A stretch of DNA of 64,000 bases. Origin: Hymenobacter negativus. Its GTDB lineage: Bacteria > Bacteroidota > Bacteroidia > Cytophagales > Hymenobacteraceae. How positions within the stretch are numbered: the first letter of the stretch is position 1; every line of letters begins with the position of its first letter. Under the pieces are notes generated by a model. That model saw nothing but the letters and a program-made list of their open reading frames with translations. It made no database searches and had not been told where the DNA came from. Positions 19,201-27,512 of the stretch are shown piece after piece. The stretch covers positions 124,001 to 188,000 of the forward strand of contig NZ_JAGETZ010000014.1 in assembly GCF_017571495.1 (NCBI RefSeq), written 5' to 3'. Made by a program: the position numbers and the translations under genes.

Positions 19201-22062
19201 ATGAACTGGAACGTGCGCCAGGACTCGATGTATCTGACCACACCGCGCTCCGGCGAACCCATTCACTTGTACTCGGCTGCCGTTACCGACCCCAAAACCA
19301 AGGCGGCCGCCGCTGGCTACAACTTCAAGGGCACGGCCCTATTGACGCCTAAGAATGCCGGTGGCAATGGCCGCCTCGATGGGCCGCAGTCGTACATCAA
19401 GTCGCCAGAGTTCACCTTTAAATCCGATAGCTACTCGGGTAAAAAGGCTTCGCTCAGTGTGAAATCGGGCGAGCCCAATAAGCCTGCTCTTACTGCCAAC
19501 GACGTGGCGTTCAACTACGATTTGAAGAAGGGCTATGCCGAGTTCACCCGCGAAGAAGGCAGCAAAGCCAGCATCGACCTGCCGTATTCCAAGTTTAAAA
19601 CCACGCTTAGCGGCGGGCGCTGGGACTTCAAGAAAAAGCTGGTGCAACTGCGCGTGGCCCCCGGCGCCGACTCTACCAAGTCGTATTTCTACTCCACCAA
19701 CCCCGAGCAGCTGGGCCTGAAGTTCAAGGCTGCTACGGGCGTATACGACCTCTCCAAGTACCAGATGAAGGTAGGCGGGGTGCCCTACATTGCCTCGGCT
19801 GATGCCTGGATTCTGCCTGACTCGGGCAAGGTGGCCATCGGGGGCAATGGCAAGATTCAGCAGTTGAAACGGGCCGGTATCCTGCTCGACTCGCTGGCCA
19901 AGTTCCACAAGCTCTACAACGGCAACGTGCAGGTCCTCTCAAAGGCAGCATTCAGCGGCAATGCTCTGTATAGCTTCAAAACTGCCCGCGATTCGGTCGC
20001 TCTGAAATTCAGTAATTTCCAGAGTGATTCGACTTCAATGCTGGCTGGCAAGAAGGGCAAAAAGGGCTTGCTGAGCCGTAAAACCGATGAGAATGCCGAC
20101 GCCGTTGGCCCGCCCACCATTGCCGTGGCCAACGTGGAAGCCAACGCCAAGTTCAAGCTCACCCCGCGCATCGGCTACCGGGGCGGGGTGCAGCTTAGCT
20201 CGCAGCGGCGCGGGTTCGCCTTCGATGGGCAGGTACAGCTGCAGTTCGGCAAGAATGGCAGCACAGCTGAGTGGATTGCAGTGAAGGACTCCATCGACCC
20301 CAAGCACTTCAGCATGAACCTGAAGGACATCAAGGCCGAGGATGGCACGCCACTTGTGACTGGCCTCTTCATGTCGGACCAGAGCAATAAGGTGTACCCA
20401 CTGTACGCGTCCGCCGTGCCCAACCCCACCGATGTTTCCATTTTCAAGGTGGATGGCAAGCTGAGCTACGACGACCGTAAGGCGTTGTACACCATCTCTC
20501 GCAACGACCCGGACGACATCAACGCCTACGAAGGTGCCTCGATGACCTACGCCGACAGCACCAACTCGCTAAAATTCCGTGGGCCAATGTCTTTCATCAA
20601 TTCCAACAAGGAGTATAAGATGATGGGTAGCGGCGTGGGCACCGCCAACCCCGACAGCGCCCGGTACACCATTGATGCCCTGATGGGCTTCGACATCGTG
20701 ATGCCCGCCAAGGCCGTGGACGCCATGGGCCTGGAAATGGTCAAGCTTACCAAGAATTCGCCCGAAGCCCAGGACGGTTCCACCAACGAGCTGTACAAGC
20801 TGGGGCAATTCATCGGTAACAAGGGCGTAGAGGCCTATTCCGCGCGCCGGGGCGCTGCCGTCGACCCCCTGGCCAAGCTCTCGCCCAAGCTGGCTAACCA
20901 CACCATATTGCTGAGCAAAGTGAACCTGCGCTGGAACGACAAGAAGCGCGCCTGGTATTCGGTAGGCCAGATTGGCATTGCCGGTGTGGGCAAACAGTCG
21001 ATGAATGCGCTGATTGACGGCTACATCGAAATCCGCCGCGAGAATTCGACCGATGTAGTTGAAATCTACCTCGAGCCCGACCCCCAGGCCTGGTATTACC
21101 TGAAGTATAACAACAACCTGCTGCTGACCAAGTCGCAGAACGAAACCTACGACGGCGAAATCGGCTCGAAGGCCAAGGGCGACTACGAAACTGCGTCTAG
21201 CTACGGCGTTTTCCTCGGCGATTTCTCAGATGTGGATGCCTTCCGCTCGCATTTCCAGAAAGATTACCTGGGCAAATCCGGCAAGCTGGCAGCTCGCCCC
21301 GCTGCCCCGCCGCCCGTGGAGAAAACGGAGCCAGTTGACGACAAGAAGAAAAAGAAAAAGGGCAAGGACAACGACCCCTTTGGCGATGGCGTGATGGAAG
21401 ACCCGAACGCCAACCCTGGTGCGGCCCCGGCCGATGCAGCGGCAACGGCAAAGAAGAAGAAAAAGGGCAAAGACAACGACCCCTTCGGCGATGGTGTGAT
21501 GGAGGACCCCAATGCCAACCCCGGCAGCGCGGCAGCTACGCCTGAGCCGGCCAAGAAGAAAAAGAAGGCAAAGGATAACGACCCCTTCGGCGATGGCGTG
21601 ACGGAAGACCCAGCGGCTGCCGTGGCCGAACCCACCAAGAAAAAGGAGAAGACGAAAGAAACACCCGCGGATACACCTCCTGCCGAAGAACTCTCGACGG
21701 CCGATGCAGCCGAGGCCAAGAAGGAGGCGACCCGCTTGGCCAAAGAAGCCGAAAAGGCCAAGAAGGAGGAGGAAAAGGCTAAAAAGGCGCAGGCTAAGGA
21801 ACAGCCGGCCGACACACCACCTGCCGACGCTTCGAACAAAAAGGAAAAAACCGCCGATGCCCCAGCACCTACTGCCACCGAAGCACCTACTGACGATGCC
21901 GCCGCTAAAAAAGAAGCTGACCGCCAAGCCAAGGAAGCCGCCAAAGAAGCTGAGCGCCTGAAAAAAGAGGAAGAGAAAGCTGCTAAGGCCGCCGAAAAGG
22001 CCAAGCAGGAAGAAGAAAAGAAAAAGAAGAAAGCCGGCGACGACCCCTTCGGCGACAGCTAG
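16228..22062 (+). CDS. giant secreted protein of unknown function with Lys-rich tail and DPFGD repeats
   Basis: 1944 residues; I do not recognise a characterised family. A signal peptide ends near Gln25. Residues about 200-320 are low-complexity Pro/Ala/Lys with WGDDDGWG. The core (about 330-1690) is rich in short alternating strands with phrases such as SYKSVRRKPG, TVTYQTGTFTSNSFVFYRD and AFVGGAYDSTMVF-like turns, suggesting a long repetitive beta structure. The tail from about residue 1700 is highly charged: three copies of KDNDPFGDG, each flanked by runs of Lys, then long Lys/Glu/Ala stretches likely to be coiled coil, and a final DDPFGDS. The length and export signal suggest an envelope or periplasm-spanning scaffold. 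It stands alone before plsY, with a palindrome between them. Confidence 0.75.
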   Translation: MKQIAVLFTAWLGLLLNPFSVVQAQTKPAGTPAAAPGATAPPRYQPGKLSTDPAQYMVDVQAMMASTNNASAKAMGARLKELWGSNRLTSSQQARIVALSQTMLAKKFKPRPHFELLFGSIVSGATVAKLSDAQMDQFLDVLGQTLDKEAPQETEKFIVSTNRFLNGGYLYRSGYNALRAAGGTVSFAYSPIAAPAGNFDFGAPAPAPKEEPLPDVPKPVAKKPAATTKPAPKPAPKPAPKKKASSSGWDSADMWSSPSGGGWGDDDGWGAPVKKKPAAAKKPAVAAAKTPAKTTPAATPAKDTEAAPKPSDFDAPTASFTPAAQYDEYLAPPARGAVIVVKDADLFMSTAGDSVVLKKVSGTIVPNSTRFIATGGQMAWTVKNNPVTADLVGFDFDYTKPEFTAQPVTLTYAAVLEAPVKGALSYKSVRRKPGAPDTGYPRFISLTNDAVIKNLGDNIKYRGGLSMAGGRVLSAALDGSLANITVSLDGKPKFKAASRAYVLSDSLITATRAAVTIYEGSKDSITHPGTKLKYLKGKQQLKLNREEGLYKNTPYNDSYHQMDIRTEALTWNLREPTIDFAVLSSKNQSSADFESKEFFTNTRYQQLKSINRLHPLQMLVGYAQAHGNVKTVSVTDLATDLKTSEANMRSDMAGLARDGYVAWNPQNGEVTILPKGTHYVASARDKKDYDHIAIKSLSGSGRNATLNLNTNELLVRGVDRFNFSDDSATVFVKPDSAIIRIGKNRNITFNGAVVASAMRFKGREFKFDYDGFYVDMAKIDSIVIRSEAKDSKGKTTGKHADFALTNKGKVSTGRLFLNDPRNKSGRKKMKQYPSFDSKSGANVYFGKQDVLGGAYDSTMVFDIPPFKLDSLNGIGKSAQGFDGTFRSGGIIPDIKTKLTMQPDGSLGFVYDVPKEGFPLYKGRGRVFNKVKMDGKGLQADGTVTYQTGTFTSNSFVFYRDSVVTVGKTGTILAKKAEGVDIPRMSLPTGYLMNWNVRQDSMYLTTPRSGEPIHLYSAAVTDPKTKAAAAGYNFKGTALLTPKNAGGNGRLDGPQSYIKSPEFTFKSDSYSGKKASLSVKSGEPNKPALTANDVAFNYDLKKGYAEFTREEGSKASIDLPYSKFKTTLSGGRWDFKKKLVQLRVAPGADSTKSYFYSTNPEQLGLKFKAATGVYDLSKYQMKVGGVPYIASADAWILPDSGKVAIGGNGKIQQLKRAGILLDSLAKFHKLYNGNVQVLSKAAFSGNALYSFKTARDSVALKFSNFQSDSTSMLAGKKGKKGLLSRKTDENADAVGPPTIAVANVEANAKFKLTPRIGYRGGVQLSSQRRGFAFDGQVQLQFGKNGSTAEWIAVKDSIDPKHFSMNLKDIKAEDGTPLVTGLFMSDQSNKVYPLYASAVPNPTDVSIFKVDGKLSYDDRKALYTISRNDPDDINAYEGASMTYADSTNSLKFRGPMSFINSNKEYKMMGSGVGTANPDSARYTIDALMGFDIVMPAKAVDAMGLEMVKLTKNSPEAQDGSTNELYKLGQFIGNKGVEAYSARRGAAVDPLAKLSPKLANHTILLSKVNLRWNDKKRAWYSVGQIGIAGVGKQSMNALIDGYIEIRRENSTDVVEIYLEPDPQAWYYLKYNNNLLLTKSQNETYDGEIGSKAKGDYETASSYGVFLGDFSDVDAFRSHFQKDYLGKSGKLAARPAAPPPVEKTEPVDDKKKKKKGKDNDPFGDGVMEDPNANPGAAPADAAATAKKKKKGKDNDPFGDGVMEDPNANPGSAAATPEPAKKKKKAKDNDPFGDGVTEDPAAAVAEPTKKKEKTKETPADTPPAEELSTADAAEAKKEATRLAKEAEKAKKEEEKAKKAQAKEQPADTPPADASNKKEKTADAPAPTATEAPTDDAAAKKEADRQAKEAAKEAERLKKEEEKAAKAAEKAKQEEEKKKKKAGDDPFGDS

Positions 22063-22084
22063 GCCAAGGAGTACGCTCTGCATC

Positions 22085-22170
22085 GTAGCGCGAAGTTTGT
22101 AGTTCGCGTCCCCCACCGTTAGCAACTTGTTGTGACGAGACAGGGACGCGAACTACAAACTTCGCGCTAC
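22085..22170. repeat. 28-bp perfect inverted repeat with GTAGCGCGAA ends
   Basis: The arm 22085-22112 is the exact reverse complement of 22143-22170; the loop is 30 nt. The outer ends read GTAGCGCGAA/TTCGCGCTAC, the same ends as the repeat at 58698-58781, so this is a dispersed element family. It lies 22 bp after the giant gene and may also terminate its transcript, though there is no T-run. Confidence 0.85.
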
Positions 22171-22206
22171 ATCGTTATGGCCTTCTGACCCTACATTTAT
22201 CCCCGC

Positions 22207-22854
22207 ATGACCATTCTCTACATCGCCCTCGCCCTACTGCTTGCTTACCTGCTGGGCTCCATCCCCACGGCATTATGGGTGGGGCGTCGCTTCTTTGGCC
22301 TGGCCGATATCCGTGAGCACGGCTCCGGCAACGCGGGCGCCACCAATACCTTCCGGGTGCTGGGGCCCAAGGCCGGTTCCAGCGTGTTGCTGATTGATGC
22401 GCTAAAGGGGTTCGTGGCCGCGTATTTCCTGCCGCAGTGGCTGGTGGCGCAGAGCGCCGTTGCGCCTGAGCACGAACTGTACTACCGGCTGGCCTGCGGG
22501 GCGCTGGCCGTGGTGGGCCACATTTATCCGGTGTTTGCGCAGTTCCGGGGCGGCAAAGGCGTGGCCACTATCCTGGGCATGATGCTGGGCGTGGCTCCCG
22601 CTACGGTGGGCGTATGCATGCTCGTATTTATTGTAATGCTGCTGCTATTTCGCTACGTGAGCTTGGCCAGCATGACGGCGGGCGTCTGTTTTGCGCTGCT
22701 GCAATTGCTACCTCAGTTCCGGCCGGCGCAGCCGTTTCTGGTGTATGTGGGATTCCTGTTGGCGGCGCTGCTCATTTACACTCACCGGGCCAATATTGGC
22801 CGGCTGCGCAGCGGCACCGAGAGCCGCGTGCCCTTGCCATGGGTGAAGAAGTAA
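22207..22854 (+). CDS. plsY: glycerol-3-phosphate acyltransferase PlsY
   Basis: Integral inner-membrane enzyme that transfers acyl groups from acyl-phosphate to glycerol 3-phosphate, the first step of phospholipid synthesis. The protein has 215 residues with five hydrophobic segments. The three PlsY motifs are visible: GSIPTALWVGR with the SxPT core, HGSGNAGATNTFRVLG, and FRGGKGVATILGMMLG. The partner PlsX is not in the window. Confidence 0.94.
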   Translation: MTILYIALALLLAYLLGSIPTALWVGRRFFGLADIREHGSGNAGATNTFRVLGPKAGSSVLLIDALKGFVAAYFLPQWLVAQSAVAPEHELYYRLACGALAVVGHIYPVFAQFRGGKGVATILGMMLGVAPATVGVCMLVFIVMLLLFRYVSLASMTAGVCFALLQLLPQFRPAQPFLVYVGFLLAALLIYTHRANIGRLRSGTESRVPLPWVKK

Positions 22855-22910
22855 GAAGTGTCGGGTAATTCTATGGGAAGCCTAGTTGCTTACACTACGC
22901 TCAGTGCGAT

Positions 22911-23882
22911 ATGGGTTCTTCCGCCAAATCAACGCGAGTAATCGCAGTAATGCTGCTTTATGTCCTGCCCCTGGCAGCACATGCCTTAGGCGACGACATC
23001 GTCACTGACATCCTCAAGGGGCTGTTGCTGCTAGTTGTAGGTGGAGTGTTAGCCACGGCGGGAGTAGCTAAACTCATCGCCTTATTCATTAAGACGCTCC
23101 AAAAGCAGGAAGCGCCTGCTATGCCTGCCCCAGCCCCGGCTACCACGCCCGGGCAGATTGTTTGGCCAACGGCCGTGCCCACTAGCCGCGCCTCGCGGTT
23201 TCGGTGGGTGTTGGTAGCGCGGGTAGCGCTGCTGGCCGTGCTGCCGAACTTGTTCTGGCTATACCTGTCGTTGTCCCTGCTTGCGTTCCCTTTCCACCTG
23301 CTTTCTACGGAAAGGCTGCTGCCGAATGAGTTGCTTGTGGGCGGACTCTACGCCCTGCCATCCGTGGTTTTAGCTGGCTGGTTGTGGCGCAACCAGCGCC
23401 CCAGCATGGCCTTGGGTATTGTATTGAGCAGCGTGCTATTGGCCACTAGCCTGCTGGCATTTGCCGCCGGACAGCGCTCTAAGGAGGCGACTGCCGAGAA
23501 AGCTATTATCGACGCTACCCCGCTGCCCAGTGGCCCCGACGCCACCCGCGTGCTTGACCAAGCCGACCAGATGCCCACATTTCCGGGTGGGGCCGACTCG
23601 CTCTGGGCCAGCCTCCACCGCCGGGTGCGCTACCCGGAACTGCTTCGAGCCGACCAAATTTCCGGGCGCGTACGTTTGCGCTATGTCGTGGGAATTGATG
23701 GGCGAGTGTACAGCCCCGAGGTAACCCAAGGCCTGGGCGGCGGGGCTTTCGACGACGAAGCCTTGCGCGCCGTGCAGGAGCTCACGTTCGAACCGGCCCG
23801 GCAAAACGGCGAAATAGTGGCCGTGTACGACACGATTTCGGTGATGTTCAGAAAACCGTTGCCAGCCCATAAAGCATGGTGA
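22911..23882 (+). CDS. membrane protein with TonB C-terminal domain (energy transducer TonB-like)
   Basis: 323 residues. Four or five hydrophobic segments lie at about 10-25, 35-60, 105-135 and 145-185. A Pro/Ala-rich linker (PAMPAPAPATTPGQ) comes after the second. The C-terminal domain (about 222-315) begins MPTFPGGADSLWASLHRRVRYPE and continues GRVRLRYVVGIDGRVYSPEV and DEALRAVQELTFEPARQNGE, the standard TonB_C pattern of Bacteroidota. The fusion of a TonB domain to a polytopic membrane part resembles BlaR/M56-type or TonB proteins, but no HExxH peptidase motif is seen. Probable role is energy coupling to outer-membrane receptors; the partner is unknown. Confidence 0.72.
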   Translation: MGSSAKSTRVIAVMLLYVLPLAAHALGDDIVTDILKGLLLLVVGGVLATAGVAKLIALFIKTLQKQEAPAMPAPAPATTPGQIVWPTAVPTSRASRFRWVLVARVALLAVLPNLFWLYLSLSLLAFPFHLLSTERLLPNELLVGGLYALPSVVLAGWLWRNQRPSMALGIVLSSVLLATSLLAFAAGQRSKEATAEKAIIDATPLPSGPDATRVLDQADQMPTFPGGADSLWASLHRRVRYPELLRADQISGRVRLRYVVGIDGRVYSPEVTQGLGGGAFDDEALRAVQELTFEPARQNGEIVAVYDTISVMFRKPLPAHKAW

Positions 23883-24022
23883 ATAAGTAGTGAGCGCTTT
23901 ATTGGCTTGCTGCTGGCGCGCGTTTTCAACCCGTGTTGCTCCACCGTGAGAAACCATTCCTGCAATGGCTGGGCTTGCCTGCTAAGCGCTGTTACTGAAA
24001 AGGGCCAATGCCGCATAAAATG

Positions 24023-24065
24023 AAAAGAGCGCAGTGACCTGAGTAACCAGTCACTGCGCTCTTTT
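24023..24065. terminator. bidirectional terminator between convergent genes
   Basis: AAAAGAGCGCAGTGA (24023-24037) and TCACTGCGCTCTTTT (24051-24065) form a perfect 15-bp stem with A/T ends on both sides, so it can terminate the TonB-like gene (+) and the SDR gene (-). Confidence 0.88.
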
Positions 24066-24103
24066 CGGCTGGGCAAGCAGACGGATAGGTCGCTGCCCGT
24101 TTA

Positions 24104-24856
24104 CTACAGAGTCATCCCACCCGTGGCCTCAAGGCGCTGGCCGTTAAGCCAGCGGGCCGCATCGGTGCAGAGAAAGGCAACTATTCCGCCGATGTCATCG
24201 GGCTCAGCGGTGCGGCCCAGGGCCGTGGCCTGGGCTACCCAGGCACGTATTTCGGGGGTGTCTATCATGGCCCCGCCGCCAAATACCGCGCCTGGTGCTA
24301 CGGCGTTGGCTGCAATACCCCGGCTTCCCAATTCAAGGGCCAAGTAACGCGTGAATACCTCCACGGCCCCTTTCATAGTGGCGTAGGCCGAGACGCCCGC
24401 GAAGGCATTGCGCGTGACTGCGGAGGTAATATTGATGATGCGGCCGCCGTCGCGTAGCAAGGGCAGTGCCCGTTGCGTGAGGAAGTACACCCCCTTGAAG
24501 TGCACATTCAGCATCTCATCAAACTGCGCCTCCGTCATTTCGGCGATGGGCGCGCTCAAACTGGTACCGGCGTTGTTGATAAGAAAGTCGAACCGGTCGG
24601 TGCCGAAGGCTTCGTGCAGAGCCGTGCCGACCTGTGTGAAGAACGTTGCGAAAGTGCTCAGGTCGGCCGCGTTCAGAGGTAAAGCCACAGCCCGCCGGCC
24701 CAAGGCTTCAATTTCGGCAACCACAGCCGCAGCTTCTGCTTGCTGGGTGCGGTAAGTCAGAATAACGTCGATGCCTTGCTGGGCCAGTTTGAGGGCCATG
24801 TCTTTGCCCAGGCCCCGGCTGCCGCCGGTGACCAGAGCGATTTTGGAAGTACTCAT
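24104..24856 (-). CDS. SDR family NAD(P)-dependent oxidoreductase
   Basis: 250 residues from the ATG at 24856 (MSTSKIALVTGG). The open frame extends 43 codons further upstream but not with family-like sequence. Classical short-chain dehydrogenase: cofactor motif TGGSRGLG at residues 10-17, NNAG, and the catalytic Ser-Tyr-Lys in INITSAVTRN and SAYATMKGA. The C-terminus WLNGQRLEATGGMTL is typical of 3-ketoacyl-ACP-reductase-like members. The Gly-rich site favours NADPH. It follows the AraC gene by 94 bp on the same strand, so it is probably the target of that regulator. Substrate unknown. Confidence 0.9.
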   Translation of the reverse strand: MSTSKIALVTGGSRGLGKDMALKLAQQGIDVILTYRTQQAEAAAVVAEIEALGRRAVALPLNAADLSTFATFFTQVGTALHEAFGTDRFDFLINNAGTSLSAPIAEMTEAQFDEMLNVHFKGVYFLTQRALPLLRDGGRIINITSAVTRNAFAGVSAYATMKGAVEVFTRYLALELGSRGIAANAVAPGAVFGGGAMIDTPEIRAWVAQATALGRTAEPDDIGGIVAFLCTDAARWLNGQRLEATGGMTL

Positions 24857-24950
24857 ATCGAGTGCGATTTGTGGTGTTAATGGAACACGACAAAGGTCCC
24901 CTGCGCGCTTCCCAGCAGTATTGTATTCGCCAATCGGCTTTTTGTAGAAA

Positions 24951-25895
24951 TCAAACCGACACAGCTTGCAGCGCCCGGAAAGCACCAGGACTCACGGTAA
25001 CGTAGCGGCGGAAAAAATGCGAAAAATGCGCTACGTCGACAAATCCCAGGCTGTCGGCAATTTCCCAGAGGGTCCAGTCGGTTTGGCGCAGCAGCACTTT
25101 GGCTTCCTGTGCCAGCCGCCCGCCAATGAGGTCGGTGGTGGTGCGGCCGGTGCTCTCCTTAAGTACCTTGTTGAGGTGGTTGACGTGCACTGCCAGGTGG
25201 TCGGCAAAGTCCTTGGCGGTGCGCAATGGCACTCGCTGCTGAGGCGTGGTGAGCGGAAACTGCCGCTCCAATAGCTCTACGAAGCGTGAGGTGAGCCGAG
25301 CCGCCGCCGAGTGGGCGGGGTGCAGCGTGGTGGCCGGCTGCCGCTTCTGGCCCAGGTGCAGGAGTTCCAGTACGTAGGCCCGCAGCAAGTCGTACTTGTA
25401 GGCATAGTCGGAGGCCAGCTCCTCGTGCATCTGGGCGAAAAGGGCTGTGGCCCGCGCCATTTCGGCCTGCGTCAGTTGGAACACGGGGTATCCGTCGGCC
25501 CGAAACAAGGGCAACTCATCGGGCATGAGTCCCCCGAGGACCGGCATCAAAAACTCGGCAGTGAAGAGGCAGAAATACCCCTGCTGGGCCTCGGCGGGGC
25601 GCCACTGCAACGGCACCTTAGACGTCGAAAAGACTAAGGCATTGGGCTCAATATCGATGGCGTAGTCAGCGTATTCGGCGCGACTGCGGCTGCGCAATAG
25701 GCTGATTTTATAGAACGAGCGGCAGGGGTAGGAGGTGTTGGGCCGCAACGGAGCCGATTGCCAGAAGTCCGCCAAATCAAATACGTTGAAGTGACCAACT
25801 TCGCGCTGAATGCCGCCCGGCAGCAGCTTACTTAAGTCGAGGCTGGTGCAGGGAGCCAGTTCCTGATAGAGGGCATTGAGCGCAGTGGTTGTCAT
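24951..25895 (-). CDS. AraC family transcriptional regulator
   Basis: 314 residues from the ATG at 25895. The N-terminal two-thirds is a cupin-like ligand-binding region (FYKISLLRSRSRAEYADYAI). The C-terminal about 100 residues are the double helix-turn-helix: ADHLAVHVNHLNKVLKESTG, then AKVLLRQTDWTLWEIADSLG followed by FVDVAHFSHFFRRYVTVSPG, the classic AraC signature. It is upstream of and co-directional with the SDR gene and likely controls it. The inducer is unknown. Confidence 0.9.
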   Translation of the reverse strand: MTTTALNALYQELAPCTSLDLSKLLPGGIQREVGHFNVFDLADFWQSAPLRPNTSYPCRSFYKISLLRSRSRAEYADYAIDIEPNALVFSTSKVPLQWRPAEAQQGYFCLFTAEFLMPVLGGLMPDELPLFRADGYPVFQLTQAEMARATALFAQMHEELASDYAYKYDLLRAYVLELLHLGQKRQPATTLHPAHSAAARLTSRFVELLERQFPLTTPQQRVPLRTAKDFADHLAVHVNHLNKVLKESTGRTTTDLIGGRLAQEAKVLLRQTDWTLWEIADSLGFVDVAHFSHFFRRYVTVSPGAFRALQAVSV

Positions 25896-26319
25896 GGCAG
25901 TCGGTGGCTTTGTAGGATTCAAAGCCAAAGCAACTCCCAATGGTACGGAAAGTTTGCCAGTATCTGCGCAGTAGGTTCCGCGTCTTCATCGGCAACATCG
26001 GCCTGCACACCGGCTCCCACTTTTTTCGCGCTGCGATATTAAATCGGGCAACAAAAACCAACGCTACGCGCTGGGAAACATGCGCCAGCGGACCATTTCC
26101 TACCAAGCCCGCCTGGACCAGTCCGGTACGCGACCCCGCCCGCGAAGAATAACGGGCTGGCTCTGCTTGAAATCGAAGCTATTGTTTGCCTGGAGCGCGA
26201 GACAGAATTGTTGGAGAAAATGTTGGCCAGGATAGCTGGTTGAGGCATACGGAGCCCCACTGCCGGCTACTGTCGGACTGCTCCCGTATAAGAGACGTTC
26301 CACTATTGCTCAAATCATT
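25896..26319. other. intergenic region without recognisable gene
   Basis: 424 bp between divergently transcribed genes. Several short open frames exist on both strands (the longest about 70 codons), but their translations are low-quality and Arg/Ser-rich, and no start context or family is recognisable. Promoters for the AraC gene and for the pair at 26320 must lie here; none is clear. Confidence 0.45.
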
Positions 26320-26916
26320 ATGGTTCGTCCCTTCATTTTCGTCTTTTGCGGCCTGCTACTGGTTCGCTCCGCCGCTGCCCAAACGCCTACGCCGGCGCAA
26401 GCTCCTGCCACCGCCCCGGCCGAAGCACCCATGGGCTTCCACTGGCAGCCACTGCCGGAAGTGAAAGCCACCATGCTGCTGCCCTACACCTGGAACTACA
26501 AAGCCGAAACCAGCCGCGACGCTCAGGCCTACTTCCTGACACGGGAAAAAATAGTGCCCGGCGGCCAGTTTCAAACCGGCATGTCGTTGAACGTGGTGCG
26601 GCAAATTACGGCCAAATCCAAGCAGGCGGCCGGGGCCTACGCTCAGGCCTTTAGCGCCCGCAGCGGGCGTGGGGCTGGCCAGCAGGTGCTGGGCCAGGAA
26701 ACCAAAGCGCAGGGCCCCCTGCGTCTGTTCGGGGTGCGCTACCGCGTCGGCACTGGGGCGGCCGGTCCCAAAATCATCCAGCAATGGGCCATTGCCAATA
26801 CCACTACCGACACGTTTTATCTGCTCGTCTTCGAAAGCCCCGAGAAAGACTGGCCTCAGGCCTGGAAGCTGGGCGAAGAGATGATAAAGCAGCTGCGGCT
26901 CGACTCGGGCGTGTAG
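26320..26916 (+). CDS. small secreted protein, tandem paralogue 1
   Basis: 198 residues, family not recognised. The signal peptide MVRPFIFVFCGLLLVRSAAAQ is followed by a Pro/Ala linker and a domain starting GFHWQPLPEVKATMLLPYTW. It shares with the next gene the order FxWQPLPExKA, then YFLTREKI, then FQTGMSLNVVRQ, then WAIANTTTDTFYLLVFESPE and WKLGEEM. The domain of about 150 residues with WxP-x-GW-like beta strands is probably periplasmic. Two paralogues in one operon suggest similar but separate roles; no function is assigned. Confidence 0.75.
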   Translation: MVRPFIFVFCGLLLVRSAAAQTPTPAQAPATAPAEAPMGFHWQPLPEVKATMLLPYTWNYKAETSRDAQAYFLTREKIVPGGQFQTGMSLNVVRQITAKSKQAAGAYAQAFSARSGRGAGQQVLGQETKAQGPLRLFGVRYRVGTGAAGPKIIQQWAIANTTTDTFYLLVFESPEKDWPQAWKLGEEMIKQLRLDSGV

Positions 26917-26936
26917 CCGGCGCTAGCTTAGCAGGC

Positions 26937-27512
26937 ATGTTTCGTTTCTTCTTTGCCTTTGCCGCGCTGCTGCTGGTCTTGCCCGCTGCCGCGCAACGCT
27001 ACAACGCCAAGTTGGCCGCCCCGACGGCTGGCTTCACCTGGCAGCCGCTGCCCGAGAGCAAGGCCGCCGCACCGTTGCCGGCCGGCTGGTATTACCGCGC
27101 AGCAGGGGAGAAGGGGGCCCCCACCTATTACCTTACCAAAGAGGAGATTGGCGAAAATAATGAGTTTCAAACCGGCCTCTCGCTGCAAGTAGTACGCAAA
27201 GCCAAAGCCAAGACCGGCCGCCCCGCCCCCGAATACGCCGAGCTGCTGATGATGCGCACCGGCTTCGGGCAGGGCAAGCAGCAGTTGGAAAAAGCCTCGG
27301 TAACCGATGGCCCTTTCTTCAAGCGGACCGTGCGCTACCGCGATGCCCCGCCCGAAGCCGAACCCCGCGTGGTATACCAAATGGCCCTGGCCAACGCCAA
27401 AACCGACACTCTCTACCTGCTCACCTTCGAAAGCCCCGAAAAAGAATGGGCCGAAGCCTGGAAGCTGGGGGAAATAATGGTGCGCGAACTGGTGCTGGAT
27501 GCACGGCAGTGA
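26937..27512 (+). CDS. small secreted protein, tandem paralogue 2
   Basis: 191 residues from the ATG at 26937, 20 bp after the first paralogue's stop. Signal peptide MFRFFFAFAALLLVLPAAAQ. Shares FTWQPLPESKA, YYLTKEEI, FQTGLSLQVVRKAKAK, MALANAKTDTLYLLTFESPE and AWKLGEIM with its neighbour, so the pair arose by tandem duplication and then diverged. The last 10 codons form one arm of a 15-bp perfect inverted repeat with the downstream sequence. Confidence 0.78.
   Translation: MFRFFFAFAALLLVLPAAAQRYNAKLAAPTAGFTWQPLPESKAAAPLPAGWYYRAAGEKGAPTYYLTKEEIGENNEFQTGLSLQVVRKAKAKTGRPAPEYAELLMMRTGFGQGKQQLEKASVTDGPFFKRTVRYRDAPPEAEPRVVYQMALANAKTDTLYLLTFESPEKEWAEAWKLGEIMVRELVLDARQ

Noticed and set aside
17995-19266. 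423-codon minus-strand frame inside the giant protein gene
   Set aside because: Repetitive His/Val/Gly translation typical of a shadow; the plus frame has a signal peptide and continuous structure.
21226-22125. Long Leu/Phe- or Ser/Ala-rich minus-strand frames over the Lys-rich tail
   Set aside because: They are the complement of Lys/Glu-rich repeats, which always read as Phe/Leu-rich; no start context.
25940-26303. Short overlapping frames between the AraC gene and the small secreted pair
   Set aside because: Translations lack recognisable family or composition; start contexts poor.
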